From contig CAWEBN010000016.1 in assembly GCA_963807305.1 (NCBI GenBank), positions 69,356 through 133,355 on the forward strand: a stretch of DNA of 64,000 nt, read 5' to 3'. A program made the translations under genes and the position numbers. Each line of letters opens with the position of its first letter. Position 1 is the first letter of the stretch. The notes under the pieces are model-generated. The model was not told where the DNA came from. It did not search any database and saw nothing but the letters and a program-made list of their open reading frames with translations. Positions 51,307 through 59,729 of this stretch are shown one piece after another. This DNA comes from JAOPZW01 sp963807305. Its GTDB lineage: Bacteria > Actinomycetota > Thermoleophilia > Solirubrobacterales > Solirubrobacteraceae.

Positions 51307-52651
51307 CCGCGAGCATCCGCTCGGCGAGGCGCTCGGCCAGGGCGATCGTGCTCAGGTTGGTGTTCGCGCGCGGGATCGACGGCATGATCGAGGCGTCGGC
51401 GACCGACAGCCCCTCGCAGCCCCGCACCCGCCCGTCGCCGTCGACCACCGCTCCGATCGCGCACGTGCCGACCGGATGGAAGAAGCCGCGCACGGCCTCG
51501 CGAATGTGGCGCTCCGGATCGACCTCCGCGCCCGGACGCACCTCGCGCGCCGCGTAGGCGCTCACCTCCTCGGACGCCGCCATCCGCCGCAGCGCCTCGA
51601 CGCCATCGACGAGCACGGCGACATCGCGCTCGTCGGTGAGGAAGCCGTGGTCGATGGCCAGCGGCGCGCGCGGGTCCGGCGCGGTCAGGCGGACGGTCCC
51701 CCGCGACCACGGCTTCATCGCGAAGACCGCGGCGCTGCCCTGATAGCCCTCCGGGCCCGGCGGGTCGAGCGCCGGGAAGAGGAAGAGGTCGCAGACGCCC
51801 TCGCCGCACCAGGCGCTGCGCGCCTCGATGGTGACCTGCGCCATGTAGAGGGGCCGCGCGCGCTCGAACGCCGCCGCTTCGCTCTGCAGGCGGTCGGTGC
51901 CCTCGAAGGCGAAGCCGACGCCGACGTGGTCGGTCAGGCCTTCGCCGATCGGCAGCCCGCGCAGCGCGGGAGCCTCGCTGCGCAGCAGGATCCCCGGCGA
52001 GCCGTACGCCCCCGCCGTGAGCACCACGTGGTCGGCGTGCACGTCGCCGTCGCTCGTCGCCACGCCCACCGCGCGGTCGCCGGCGAACAGCACCCGATCG
52101 ACGAGCGTCTCGGCCCGGATGGTCAGGCTCTCGCGCCCACGCGCAGGGTCGAGGTACGCGAAGGCGGCGTTCCAGCGCACCGCGCCCACGTCGTTGACCG
52201 GGTGCACGACGGCGTCGACACCGGCGGCCCGAGCGAAGGCCCGATGCCACGGCGAGAGCTCCTCGTCGGCGAAGCGCCGCACCCGCAGCTCGCGCTCGGC
52301 GCGCTCCAGATACGGAGCGATGACCGCGTGGTTCCAACCTTCGCCCCACTCGTCGTAGTCGGCCGGCGCGCCGGCGAGGACGACGCACGCGTTGTGGGCC
52401 GAGCAGCCGCCCATGATCCGCGCGCGCAGCTGCGAGCGGTCCTCGCGCTCGGTCTCCCACGCGTGCGAGAAGGCGAGCTGGCGCGCGTCGAGGATGTCGC
52501 GCGGCCAGCGCCCGGCCTCGTAGGGGCCGTAGTCGGGGCCGGCCTCGACCAGGCACACGCGGCGCCCGGCCTCGCTCAGCCGCGCGGCGAGCACGCACCC
52601 CGCCGAGCCGCCGCCGGCGATCAGGAACTCGAACGCGGAGCCCGGGGACAC
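51299..52651 (-). CDS. GMC-family FAD-dependent oxidoreductase
   Basis: 450 residues from GTG 52651. The ADP-binding Rossmann loop is FEFLIAGGGSAGCVLAARLSEAGRRVCLVEAGP at the N-terminus. The GMC signature RARIMGGCSAHNACVVLAG and a second family pattern, VVLTAGAYGSPGILLRSE, follow. The C-terminal catalytic region has FFHPVGTCAIGAVVDGDGRVRGCEGLSVADASIMPSIPRANTNLSTIALAERLAE, with the His-Asn pair. It is shorter than choline or glucose dehydrogenases (about 530). An alcohol is the likely substrate; nothing fixes which. Divergent from the peroxiredoxin gene. Confidence 0.92.
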   Translation of the reverse strand: MSPGSAFEFLIAGGGSAGCVLAARLSEAGRRVCLVEAGPDYGPYEAGRWPRDILDARQLAFSHAWETEREDRSQLRARIMGGCSAHNACVVLAGAPADYDEWGEGWNHAVIAPYLERAERELRVRRFADEELSPWHRAFARAAGVDAVVHPVNDVGAVRWNAAFAYLDPARGRESLTIRAETLVDRVLFAGDRAVGVATSDGDVHADHVVLTAGAYGSPGILLRSEAPALRGLPIGEGLTDHVGVGFAFEGTDRLQSEAAAFERARPLYMAQVTIEARSAWCGEGVCDLFLFPALDPPGPEGYQGSAAVFAMKPWSRGTVRLTAPDPRAPLAIDHGFLTDERDVAVLVDGVEALRRMAASEEVSAYAAREVRPGAEVDPERHIREAVRGFFHPVGTCAIGAVVDGDGRVRGCEGLSVADASIMPSIPRANTNLSTIALAERLAERMLAVS

Positions 52652-52678
52652 GCGCCGACCATACGCGAGAATGACCCC

Positions 52679-53248
52679 ATGGGAACGGACTACACCAGCC
52701 TCCCGGAGAACCTTCCCGTCCCCGAGGACGACGGCGCCGCGGATCACCTGCCCGGCTCCGAGGTGCCCGCCGTCGCGCTGCCCTCCACCCTGGGCGGCGA
52801 GGTCGACCTCGCGCAGGCCGCGCGCGAGCGGGTCGTCGTCTATGTCTACCCGCGCACCGGCGTGCCGGGCGTGCCGCTGCTCGAGGGCTGGGACGACATC
52901 CCGGGGGCGCGCGGCTGCACGCCGCAGAGCTGCGCCTTCCGCGACACGCAGGCCGAGCTCGCGCGCCACGGGGCGGCGCTCATCGGCATCAGCGCGCAGA
53001 CGCCGCAGGAGCAGGCCGAGTTCGCGCAGCGCGAGCACATCCCCTATCCCCTGCTCAGCGACCACGACCTCGCGCTGGCCCGCGCGATGGGACTGCCGAC
53101 CTTCGAGACCAGCGGGCTGACGCTCTACAAGCGCCTCACCTTCGTCGCCGAGCAGGGCCGCATCGTCAAGGTCTTCTATCCCGTCTTCCCGCCCGATCGC
53201 AACGCCGGCGACGTGCTGGCCTGGCTCGAGGGCTTGCAGAGCGACTGA
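52679..53248 (+). CDS. Peroxiredoxin-like (AhpC/TSA, PrxQ/Bcp-related) protein
   Basis: 189 residues. The thioredoxin-fold peroxidase domain has ERVVVYVYPRTGVPG, the active-site GCTPQSCAFRDTQAEL with two cysteines spaced five apart as in PrxQ/Bcp, LIGISAQTPQEQAEFAQREHIPYPLLSDHDLALARAMGLP, and TFVAEQGRIVKVFYPVFPPDRNAGDVLAWL. About ten extra residues (LLEGWDDIPGA) separate the usual YP..GTPGCT halves, an unusual insertion. It would reduce peroxides with a thiol donor. ATG 52679 lies 27 bases from the divergent GMC gene. The GYD-domain gene follows 21 bases later. Confidence 0.88.
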   Translation: MGTDYTSLPENLPVPEDDGAADHLPGSEVPAVALPSTLGGEVDLAQAARERVVVYVYPRTGVPGVPLLEGWDDIPGARGCTPQSCAFRDTQAELARHGAALIGISAQTPQEQAEFAQREHIPYPLLSDHDLALARAMGLPTFETSGLTLYKRLTFVAEQGRIVKVFYPVFPPDRNAGDVLAWLEGLQSD

Positions 53249-53269
53249 GAAGAGTGAGACGTTGGGCTC

Positions 53270-53590
53270 ATGCCCAAGTTCCTGATCGAAGCCTCCTACA
53301 CCCTCGAGGGCGTCAAGGGCCTCCGCAGCGCGGGCGGCACGAGCCGCCGCGATGCGATCGCCCACGCCTTGGAGAGCGTCGGCGGCACCCTCGAGCACTT
53401 CTCGTTCGCCTTCGGCGACAAGGACGCCGTGGTCATCGTCGACGTCCCGGACAACCAGGCCGCGGCCGCCGTGGCGCTGACCGTCAACTCGGCGGGCGGC
53501 GCGACCACCAAGATGACGCCGCTGATCTCCCCGGAGGAGGTCGACGCAGCGGCCAAGCTGTCGGTCGAGTACCGCCCACCCGGAAGCTAG
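53270..53590 (+). CDS. GYD-domain protein
   Basis: 106 residues: MPKFLIEASYTLEGVKGLRSAGGTSRRDAIAHALESVGGTLEHFSFAFGDKDAVVIVDVPDNQAAAAVALTVNSAGGATTKMTPLISPEEVDAAAKL. The pattern FLI.ASYT.EG..GL....G, then a helix and the F.FG..D.V.I.D.PD segment, matches the GYD family of small alpha-beta-barrel-like proteins of unknown function. It is 21 bases after the peroxiredoxin gene and likely in the same transcript. Confidence 0.88.
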   Translation: MPKFLIEASYTLEGVKGLRSAGGTSRRDAIAHALESVGGTLEHFSFAFGDKDAVVIVDVPDNQAAAAVALTVNSAGGATTKMTPLISPEEVDAAAKLSVEYRPPGS

Positions 53591-53608
53591 CCGCCCGCCA
53601 AATTTTAT

Positions 53609-53640
53609 TGACATCGGCAACGAACTCGTTGACGATGTCA
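53609..53640. promoter_or_regulatory. 32-bp dyad over the start of the MarR-GNAT gene
   Basis: TGACATCG-g-CAACGA-ac-TCGTTG-a-CGATGTCA: both arm pairs (8 bp and 6 bp) are perfect, broken only by one G/A mismatch. It covers the first possible ATG at 53635 and lies just after the only AT-rich patch nearby (AATTTTATTG). It is a strong candidate for an autoregulatory MarR operator. Confidence 0.75.
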
Positions 53641-53643
53641 GGC

Positions 53644-54573
53644 ATGCCCGTCGCCACCGCCGTCGAAGACCGCGTCGCCGCCGTCCGCGCCTTCAATCGC
53701 TTCTACACGGCCCGGATCGGCGTCCTGCGGGACGGACTGCTGCGCACCCCCCACTCGCTGACCGAGGCGCGCGTGCTCTACGAGCTCGGCCGGCGCGAGG
53801 TGACCGAGGTCGCCGACCTGCGGCGCGAGCTCGACATCGACGCGGGCTTCCTCAGCCGCCTGCTCGCCCGGCTGCAACGCGACGGCCTGGTCGCGCAAGA
53901 GCGGTCGACCGACGACGCCCGCCGCCGGCGCATCCGCCTCACGGAGGACGGCGCCGCCGCCTTCGCGGAGCTCGACCGTCGCTCGGCCGACGAGATCGGC
54001 GCCGTCCTCGACGCGCTGCCCGAGGACGACCAGCAGCGCCTCGTCGCCGCGATGGACACCGTCCACCACGTGCTCACCCAGGCCCCTCCGAACGCCGGCT
54101 TCGTCCTGCGAGCACCGCGACCGGGCGACCTCGGCTGGATCGTGCAGCGCCACGGCTCGCTCTACGCGCAGCAGTACGGCTGGGACGAGAGCTTCGAGGC
54201 GCTCGTCGCGAGGATCGTCGCCGACTACGCCGGCGACCATGACCCGCGCCGCGAGGCCGCGTGGATCGCCGAGGTCGACGGCGAGCCCGCCGGCTGCGTG
54301 CTGTGCGTGCGCCGCGCGGACGAGGTCGCCCAGCTGCGCCTGCTGCTCGTCGACCCCAAGGCGCGCGGGCGCGGGATCGGCGCGCGGCTGATCGACGAGT
54401 GCCTGCGCTTCGCCCAGCGCGCGGGCTACGCGCGCGTCACCCTCTGGACCAACGACGTCCTCCACGAGGCGCGCCGCCTCTACGAGCGCGCCGGCTTCGA
54501 GCTTGTCGAGTCCGCGCCGCACCACAGCTTCGGCCACGACCTCGTCGAGCAGACCTGGGCGCGGGCCCTCTAG
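53644..54573 (+). CDS. MarR regulator fused to GNAT acetyltransferase
   Basis: 309 residues from ATG 53644; ATG 53635 is also possible but lies inside the dyad. The N-terminal MarR domain (about 1-145) has LTEARVLYELGRREVTEVADLRRELDIDAGFLSRLLARLQRDGLVAQERSTDDARRRRIRLTEDG, the winged helix. The C-terminal GNAT domain (about 155-305) has AAWIAEVDGEPAGCVLCV, LRLLLVDPKARGRGIGARLIDECLRFAQRAGYARVTLWTNDVLHEARRLYERAGFELVES, with the RGRGIGARL acetyl-CoA loop. MarR-GNAT fusions are known in actinobacteria; the acetylated substrate may also be the inducer, which is inference. Confidence 0.93.
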   Translation: MPVATAVEDRVAAVRAFNRFYTARIGVLRDGLLRTPHSLTEARVLYELGRREVTEVADLRRELDIDAGFLSRLLARLQRDGLVAQERSTDDARRRRIRLTEDGAAAFAELDRRSADEIGAVLDALPEDDQQRLVAAMDTVHHVLTQAPPNAGFVLRAPRPGDLGWIVQRHGSLYAQQYGWDESFEALVARIVADYAGDHDPRREAAWIAEVDGEPAGCVLCVRRADEVAQLRLLLVDPKARGRGIGARLIDECLRFAQRAGYARVTLWTNDVLHEARRLYERAGFELVESAPHHSFGHDLVEQTWARAL

Positions 54574-54971
54574 CCCGCGACTCCGGCGAGCGCCTCCACC
54601 GCGCGCTCGTAGTGCTCCTCGCTCAGGCGGATGTGCGACTGCTGGCTCATCGACCGCGCCGCGACGCCGATCGCCTCGACGGGCGGCGCGTTGGCCAGGC
54701 GCGGCACGACGAGCAGCGCCTCGACGGCGACCGACCACGGCCAGCGCGCCGGGTTGCTCGTGTGCGCCACGGCATCGGTCGGCTCGCCGACCACCTCGAC
54801 GACGGCGAACACGCAGCGCCAGCCGGCGGCGTAGTAGACGAGCCGGTCGCCGGGCGCCATGCGCGGGCGCCGGGGGAATCCCGTTCGCTCGAGGACGGAG
54901 GCGCGCCCCTCCGCGAGCCATGCCTCCGGGAGCGAGCCGCCGGCGTGGCCTATGCCTTTCAGCCAATGCAC
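54570..54971 (-). CDS. EVE/PUA-like domain protein
   Basis: 133 residues from GTG 54971 (TTG 54977 is an alternative). A small beta-barrel of the EVE/PUA kind is suggested by VHWLKGIGHAGGSL, PGDRLVYYAAGWRCVFAVVEVVGEP and WPWSVAVEALLVVPRL, followed by a helical tail, ARSMSQQSHIRLSEEHYERAVEAL. EVE domains bind modified bases in RNA or DNA, but no aromatic cage can be confirmed by eye. It converges with the MarR-GNAT gene (4-base overlap) and is divergent from the lipase gene. Confidence 0.72.
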   Translation of the reverse strand: MHWLKGIGHAGGSLPEAWLAEGRASVLERTGFPRRPRMAPGDRLVYYAAGWRCVFAVVEVVGEPTDAVAHTSNPARWPWSVAVEALLVVPRLANAPPVEAIGVAARSMSQQSHIRLSEEHYERAVEALAGVAG

Positions 54972-55001
54972 GCGCAACGCCGGCGACTGTAGCGTTGCGG
55001 G

Positions 55002-56162
55002 ATGCGTCCGTCCGGATGGCTCGCGCTCGCTCTGCTCGTGCTCATGCCGTCCGCGGCGGCGGCCGGCGCGCCGGAGGGGCCGGTCGGTCTGAGCTTCTAC
55101 ACGCCGGCCCACGTGCTGGTGCGCGGCGCGCACGGGACGCTGATCTGGTCGCGCGGCCTCACCGGCCCGGCGGTCCTGCGCAACGCGGCGGCCAACGAGC
55201 TGCTGCTCTATCGCTCGGTCGGCGTCGGGGGCAGGCCGGTAGCCGTGTCGGGCACACTCGCCGTCCCCAGGGGCCGGCCGCCGCGCGGAGGCTGGCCCGT
55301 GATCTCGTGGGGCCACGCGACCGTGGGGCTCGCCGACCAGTGCGCGCCGACGCGCTCGGACGTCCTGAAGGGCTACGAGCGTCCGCTGCTGCGCCGCTGG
55401 CTGCGGGCGGGCTTCGCGGTGGTGCGGACCGACTACGAGGGGTTGGGCACGGCAGGCGTCAATCCCGATCTCATCGGGCCCTCGGAGGCGCACGCGATGC
55501 TCGACGCGGTGCTCGCCGCGCACGCCTTCGACCCGCGGTTGGACCTGCGGCGAGTGGCGATGACCGGCCACTCGGTCGGGGGCCACGCCGCGCTGTGGGC
55601 CACCGCGCGGGCTGGCGCCTACGCCCCCGCGCTCCGCGTCCGCGCGACGGTCGCGTTCGCCCCGGCCAACCACCTGGGTGACCAGGCCGCGGTGCTGCAC
55701 GCGCTCACGACCCCCATGGGCGACCTCGGGGCGGTGACCGCCATCATCGTCACGGGCGCGCAGACGGCGGATCCGGCGCTGGGCCTCGGCGCCATGCTCA
55801 GCCCGCTCGGCGCGCAGCTGTTCCCCAAGGCGCTCACCGGTTGCCTGCCCCAACTCGCGGCGGGGGCGTTCGACGGCGTGGCGCCCGCGGATCTCTTCCG
55901 CCCCGACGCCGATCTCACCCGGCTCGTCACGCGCCTGACGACCAACGACCCGGACGACCTGAGCTTCAGCACGCCGGTGCGCATCGAGCAGGGCGCGGCC
56001 GACGCCGTCGTGCTCCCGGTGCTGACCGATCGGCTCGCCGCGGGCTACGCGGCCCGGCGCCAGCCGACGACCTACAAGCGCTACCCGGGCGTCGACCACT
56101 TCGGCCTCGTGAAGGCCGCGGCGGCCGACGCGACCGCCTACCTGGCGCGGCGGCTGCGCTAA
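55002..56162 (+). CDS. Secreted alpha/beta hydrolase (secretory lipase family)
   Basis: 386 residues. A signal peptide (GWLALALLVLMPSAAAAGAP) is followed by the LIP-type fold: GGWPVISWGHATVGLADQCAPT (oxyanion side), RAGFAVVRTDYEGLGT, the nucleophile elbow RVAMTGHSVGGHAALWATARAG (GHSVGG), IEQGAADAVVLPVLTDRLA (catalytic Asp) and YPGVDHFGLVKAA (catalytic His). It probably cleaves triacylglycerols or esters outside the cell. Its stop overlaps the convergent signalling gene by four bases. Confidence 0.88.
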   Translation: MRPSGWLALALLVLMPSAAAAGAPEGPVGLSFYTPAHVLVRGAHGTLIWSRGLTGPAVLRNAAANELLLYRSVGVGGRPVAVSGTLAVPRGRPPRGGWPVISWGHATVGLADQCAPTRSDVLKGYERPLLRRWLRAGFAVVRTDYEGLGTAGVNPDLIGPSEAHAMLDAVLAAHAFDPRLDLRRVAMTGHSVGGHAALWATARAGAYAPALRVRATVAFAPANHLGDQAAVLHALTTPMGDLGAVTAIIVTGAQTADPALGLGAMLSPLGAQLFPKALTGCLPQLAAGAFDGVAPADLFRPDADLTRLVTRLTTNDPDDLSFSTPVRIEQGAADAVVLPVLTDRLAAGYAARRQPTTYKRYPGVDHFGLVKAAAADATAYLARRLR

Positions 56163-58135
56163 GCGACAGCGCGCAGCGCGGGCTGGCCCGACCACGCGGC
56201 GGCGAAGGCCGCCACGACCGCGGGGTCGAACTGCGAGCCCGAGCAGCGCTCGAGCTCGATGAGGGCCTCGTCCGCGTCCATGCCCGCGCGGTAGGGCCGG
56301 TCGGCGACCATCGCATCGAAGGCGTCGCAGACCGAGACGATGCGGGCGCCAAGCGGGATCTCCTCGCCGGCCAGCGCGTCGGGGTAGCCGCCGCCGTCCC
56401 AGCGCTCGTGGCTCGAGCGCACGAGCGCGGCGACCGGCCGCAGCGCGGGCGCAGCGGCGACGATGCGCTCGCCGATGATCGTGTGGCGGCGGATGAACTC
56501 CCACTCGGCCGCATCGAGGGCGGCGGGCTTGTCGAGGATCGCGTCGGGGATGGCCATCTTGCCCACGTCGTGCAGGGCGGCGGCGTGGCGGACGTGGTCG
56601 ATCTGCTCGTCGTCGAGCTCCATGCCGCGCGCGACGACCTCGGCCAGCTCGGCCACGCCGCTGATGTGCTCGCCCAGCTCGGGGTTGCGCTCGGCCAGCG
56701 CGCGCAGCAGCACGTCGCGGCTCTGGTTGCGTGCCGAGCTGCGGCCGCTGTGCTTGTGGGCGTACATGCGCTGGTCGGCGATGCGCAGCGCCTCGCCGGC
56801 GTCGCCCACCTCGCCCGGCACCCAGATCGAGCCGAAGGAGCAGGTGATGGTGAAGCCGTCGCCGTGCTCGGTCAGGGCGCCGGCGCAGGCCGCGACGTCC
56901 GCCTCGGAGGCGCCGGCGAGCAGCACGCAGAACTCGTCACCGCCCATGCGGTAGGCCGTGCCGGCACCCGCAACGTGATCGGCGAGCTTGGCCCCCAGGC
57001 GCTGCAGCAGGGCGTCGCCGGCGGGGTGGCCGTAGGAGTCGTTGTAGTGCTTGAAGCCGTCGAGGTCGAAGAGCGCCAGCGCCGCGGCCTTGCGATGGCC
57101 CGCGGCGACGCGGTCGAGGTCGCGGGTGAGCGCGCGGCGGTTGCCCAGGCCGGTCAGCGCGTCCGTCAGGGCCTCGTGGCGGCTGGCCTCGAGCATGCCG
57201 GCGTTCTCGCGCAGGCTCAGCACGAGGCGCGCCAGCACGGCGAGCAGCGAGGCGGCGGCGAGCACGACCGCCAGCGAGTTCAGCGAGCCCAGGGCGGCGA
57301 GCACGAGGATGCCCAGGCCGAGCGTGGCGAAGGCGATCGGGAAGGCGGTGAAGCGCATCGACCCGTTGTCCTCGATGGCCACGACGCGCGTCGCCGGCTG
57401 CCAGGCGGCGGCCGAGAAGAGCACCAGGCACGAGGTCCAGCCGCCGTCCCACAGGCTCGGGTAGGCGTAGGTCTCGTTGGCCACGGTGACCAGGTAGTAG
57501 GAGTCGGCGATCCAGAAGAGCACGATGCCCAGGCCCAGCAGCGCCCACGTGCGATCGGCGCGCCAGCCGCGCAGCGCGAAGGCGGCGACGACCACCGCGA
57601 GCAGGATGAGGTCGCCGATCGGATAGGCGAGGTTGGTGGCGACGCCGAGCACGTTGCCGCCGACCGTGTGCAGCACGGCCTGCAGGACGACCGCGGCGCT
57701 CATGGCGGCGGCGGCCAGCGCAGCGGTCAGCCCGTCGACCCAGAGCGTCTTCGGCGCCCCCTCGACCCGCGAGCGCACGAGCAGGCACAGGCCCGCGAAG
57801 ACGAGCGGGTAGAAGGCCAGGTAGCCCGCGTCGGAGACGGACGGCACGGGGATGACGGCGTTGTCGGCGAGGACGAGCGTCCAGTACACGTCGCCACAGG
57901 CCCACAGCAGCGAGCCGAGGCCGATGAGACCCCAGGCGAGGCCCTCTCGGCCGCGCAGCGACTGCGCGCGCCAGAGGGTCAGCAGCGACGCGCCGATGAT
58001 CACGATCCAGTAGGCGAGCTTGCCGAAGAGGGGCCCGTGCATGAGCGGGCGCAGCGGACCGACCTCCGCCTCGCGCAGGACCGTCCAGCCGATCAGGAGC
58101 GCGAGCAGCACGCGCACCGGTCTCCCGCCGTTCAT
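56159..58135 (-). CDS. Membrane GGDEF/HD-GYP cyclic-di-GMP enzyme
   Basis: 658 residues. About nine membrane helices fill residues 8-320 with no recognisable sensory domain. The GGDEF domain (about 325-480) has the intact site YRMGGDEFCVLL. The HD-GYP domain (about 495-650) has AALHDVGKMAIPDAIL, HTIIGERIV, SSHERWDGGGYPDALAGEEIPLGARIVSVCDAFDAM, all metal residues present. Both synthesis and hydrolysis of c-di-GMP are therefore possible, which one dominates being set by the membrane part. ATG 58135. It stands alone between a lipase and pepQ. Confidence 0.93.
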   Translation of the reverse strand: MNGGRPVRVLLALLIGWTVLREAEVGPLRPLMHGPLFGKLAYWIVIIGASLLTLWRAQSLRGREGLAWGLIGLGSLLWACGDVYWTLVLADNAVIPVPSVSDAGYLAFYPLVFAGLCLLVRSRVEGAPKTLWVDGLTAALAAAAMSAAVVLQAVLHTVGGNVLGVATNLAYPIGDLILLAVVVAAFALRGWRADRTWALLGLGIVLFWIADSYYLVTVANETYAYPSLWDGGWTSCLVLFSAAAWQPATRVVAIEDNGSMRFTAFPIAFATLGLGILVLAALGSLNSLAVVLAAASLLAVLARLVLSLRENAGMLEASRHEALTDALTGLGNRRALTRDLDRVAAGHRKAAALALFDLDGFKHYNDSYGHPAGDALLQRLGAKLADHVAGAGTAYRMGGDEFCVLLAGASEADVAACAGALTEHGDGFTITCSFGSIWVPGEVGDAGEALRIADQRMYAHKHSGRSSARNQSRDVLLRALAERNPELGEHISGVAELAEVVARGMELDDEQIDHVRHAAALHDVGKMAIPDAILDKPAALDAAEWEFIRRHTIIGERIVAAAPALRPVAALVRSSHERWDGGGYPDALAGEEIPLGARIVSVCDAFDAMVADRPYRAGMDADEALIELERCSGSQFDPAVVAAFAAAWSGQPALRAVA

Positions 58136-58189
58136 AGCTGATGCATCGGCCGTCCGTCCGGGATCTTGAGCCGCCGGGCGGCGAATGGG

Positions 58190-59290
58190 TCAGACGACGA
58201 ACTGCAGCTCCTTCGGCAGCGAGGAGACGACCTCGGCGCCGTCGTCGGTGACGATCACGAGGTCCTCGATGCGCACGCCCACGGCGCCTGGCACGTAGAC
58301 CCCGGGCTCGACCGTGACGACCATGCCTGCCGCCAGCGCGGCGTCGCCCTGCTTGGACAGCCGCGGCCCCTCGTGCACGTCGAGCCCGACCCCGTGGCCC
58401 AGCCCGTGGCCGAAGTGCTCGGCGTGGCCGGCGGCGTCGATGATCGCGCGCGCCACGGCGTCGACCTCGCGACCCGTGGGGCCCGGGCGCACGGCCTCAA
58501 GTGCCGCCTCCTGGGCCTGGAGCACCAGCTCGTAGACCTGGCCGTCGCGCGGGTCGATGTCGCCCGTCGCGTACGTGCGCGTGCAGTCCGAGGCGTAGCC
58601 GTCGAGCTGCGCGCCCCAGTCGACCACGACCAGCGTGCCCGCGGGGATCGCCACGTCGCGCGGCGAGGCGTGCGGGAGCGCCCCGTGCTCACCCGCCGCC
58701 ACGATGGGCGGGAAGGACGCCGCCTGCGCCCCCATGCGGCGCATCGTGAACTCGAGGTCGAGGGCGACGTCGCGCTCGGTGCGGCCCACGAGCCCGCGCC
58801 CGAGGACCTCGGTCAGCGCGTCGTCGGCCAGCCTCGCGGCGGCGCGGATCGCCTCGAGCTCGTCGGCGTCCTTGACCGCGCGCAGCGCCTCGATCGCGCC
58901 GCCGGCCGGCACCAGCTCGATCCCCGCGCGCAGCATGCCGGCCAGCCGCCCGTGGTTCTTGACGCTCATGTGGGCGTCGTCGAAGGCCAGCCGCAGGTCC
59001 CCGGAGCCGGGCAGGCCCTTGACCACCCCGGCCAGCAGATCGACGGCGATCTCGCGCTCCCAGGCGGGATCGACCTCGTCGGCGGACTGCGTCAGATAGC
59101 GGAAGTCGGTGACGAAGCGCCGGCTGCCCTCGCGGCCGACCACCGCGGCCGCATTGCTGCCGGTGAAGCCCGTCAGCCAGCGGACGTTGATGAGGTCGGT
59201 GACGAGCAGCATGTCGGCCTCGCGCCCCTCCAGGGCCTCGGCCACGCGGTCGGCGCGATCGGTGCTCACCACGGCGGGCGCGTCAGCCAT
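58190..59290 (-). CDS. pepQ: Xaa-Pro aminopeptidase / creatinase-fold peptidase (M24)
   Basis: 366 residues from ATG 59290. The N-terminal creatinase domain has LLVTDLINVRWLTGFTGSNAAAVV. The C-terminal pita-bread domain holds the metal ligands: VVDWGAQLDGYASDCTRTYATG (two Asp), HFGHGLGHGVGLDVHEGPRL (His), VVTVEPGVYVPGAVGVRIEDLVIV (two Glu). It removes residues before proline. Its start overlaps the aroQ stop by 8 bases in the aroC-aroKB-aroQ-pepQ operon, an arrangement common in Gram-positive bacteria, usually followed directly by efp. Confidence 0.95.
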   Translation of the reverse strand: MADAPAVVSTDRADRVAEALEGREADMLLVTDLINVRWLTGFTGSNAAAVVGREGSRRFVTDFRYLTQSADEVDPAWEREIAVDLLAGVVKGLPGSGDLRLAFDDAHMSVKNHGRLAGMLRAGIELVPAGGAIEALRAVKDADELEAIRAAARLADDALTEVLGRGLVGRTERDVALDLEFTMRRMGAQAASFPPIVAAGEHGALPHASPRDVAIPAGTLVVVDWGAQLDGYASDCTRTYATGDIDPRDGQVYELVLQAQEAALEAVRPGPTGREVDAVARAIIDAAGHAEHFGHGLGHGVGLDVHEGPRLSKQGDAALAAGMVVTVEPGVYVPGAVGVRIEDLVIVTDDGAEVVSSLPKELQFVV

Positions 59291-59729
59291 CAAGCTCCTC
59301 CTTCAGGCGCTCGAGCGCCGCTCGGTATCCCTCGATCCCCTGGCCGCTGACGGTGGCGACGCACAGATCGCGCACGACCGACTCCTGCCGCCACGCCTCG
59401 CGCCGGCCGACATCGGACAGGTGCACCTCGACGGTGGGCAGGTCGGCGATCTCCAGCGCGTCGCGGATCGCCCAGGCGTAGTGCGTCCACGCGCCGGGGT
59501 TCATGACGATGGCGTCCGACAGGCCCTCGAGGCGGTGCAGGTGCTCGACGAACTCGCTCTCGGCGTTGGTCTGGAAGAAGCGCACCTGGAGCCCCAGGTC
59601 GCGCGCGTAGCCCTCGACCTGCTGCTGCAGGCGGGCGTAGGTCAGGTCGCCGTAGACGGCCGCCGGACGGCGGCCGAGCTGGTCGAGGTTGACCCCGTGC
59701 ATGACCTCCACGCGATTGCGCACGTTCAT
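59283..59729 (-). CDS. aroQ: 3-dehydroquinate dehydratase, type II
   Basis: 148 residues. Third step of the shikimate pathway. The active-site loop reads VEVMHGVNLDQLGRRPAAVYG, where the usual GPNLNLLGxR appears as GVNLDQLGRR; the catalytic Arg and Tyr are kept. NPGAWTHYAWAIRDAL holds the Asn and His, and EVHLSDVGRREAWRQESV the second His and Arg. The fold forms dodecamers in this family. ATG 59729 overlaps the aroKB stop by four bases (ATGA). Confidence 0.94.
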   Translation of the reverse strand: MNVRNRVEVMHGVNLDQLGRRPAAVYGDLTYARLQQQVEGYARDLGLQVRFFQTNAESEFVEHLHRLEGLSDAIVMNPGAWTHYAWAIRDALEIADLPTVEVHLSDVGRREAWRQESVVRDLCVATVSGQGIEGYRAALERLKEELDG

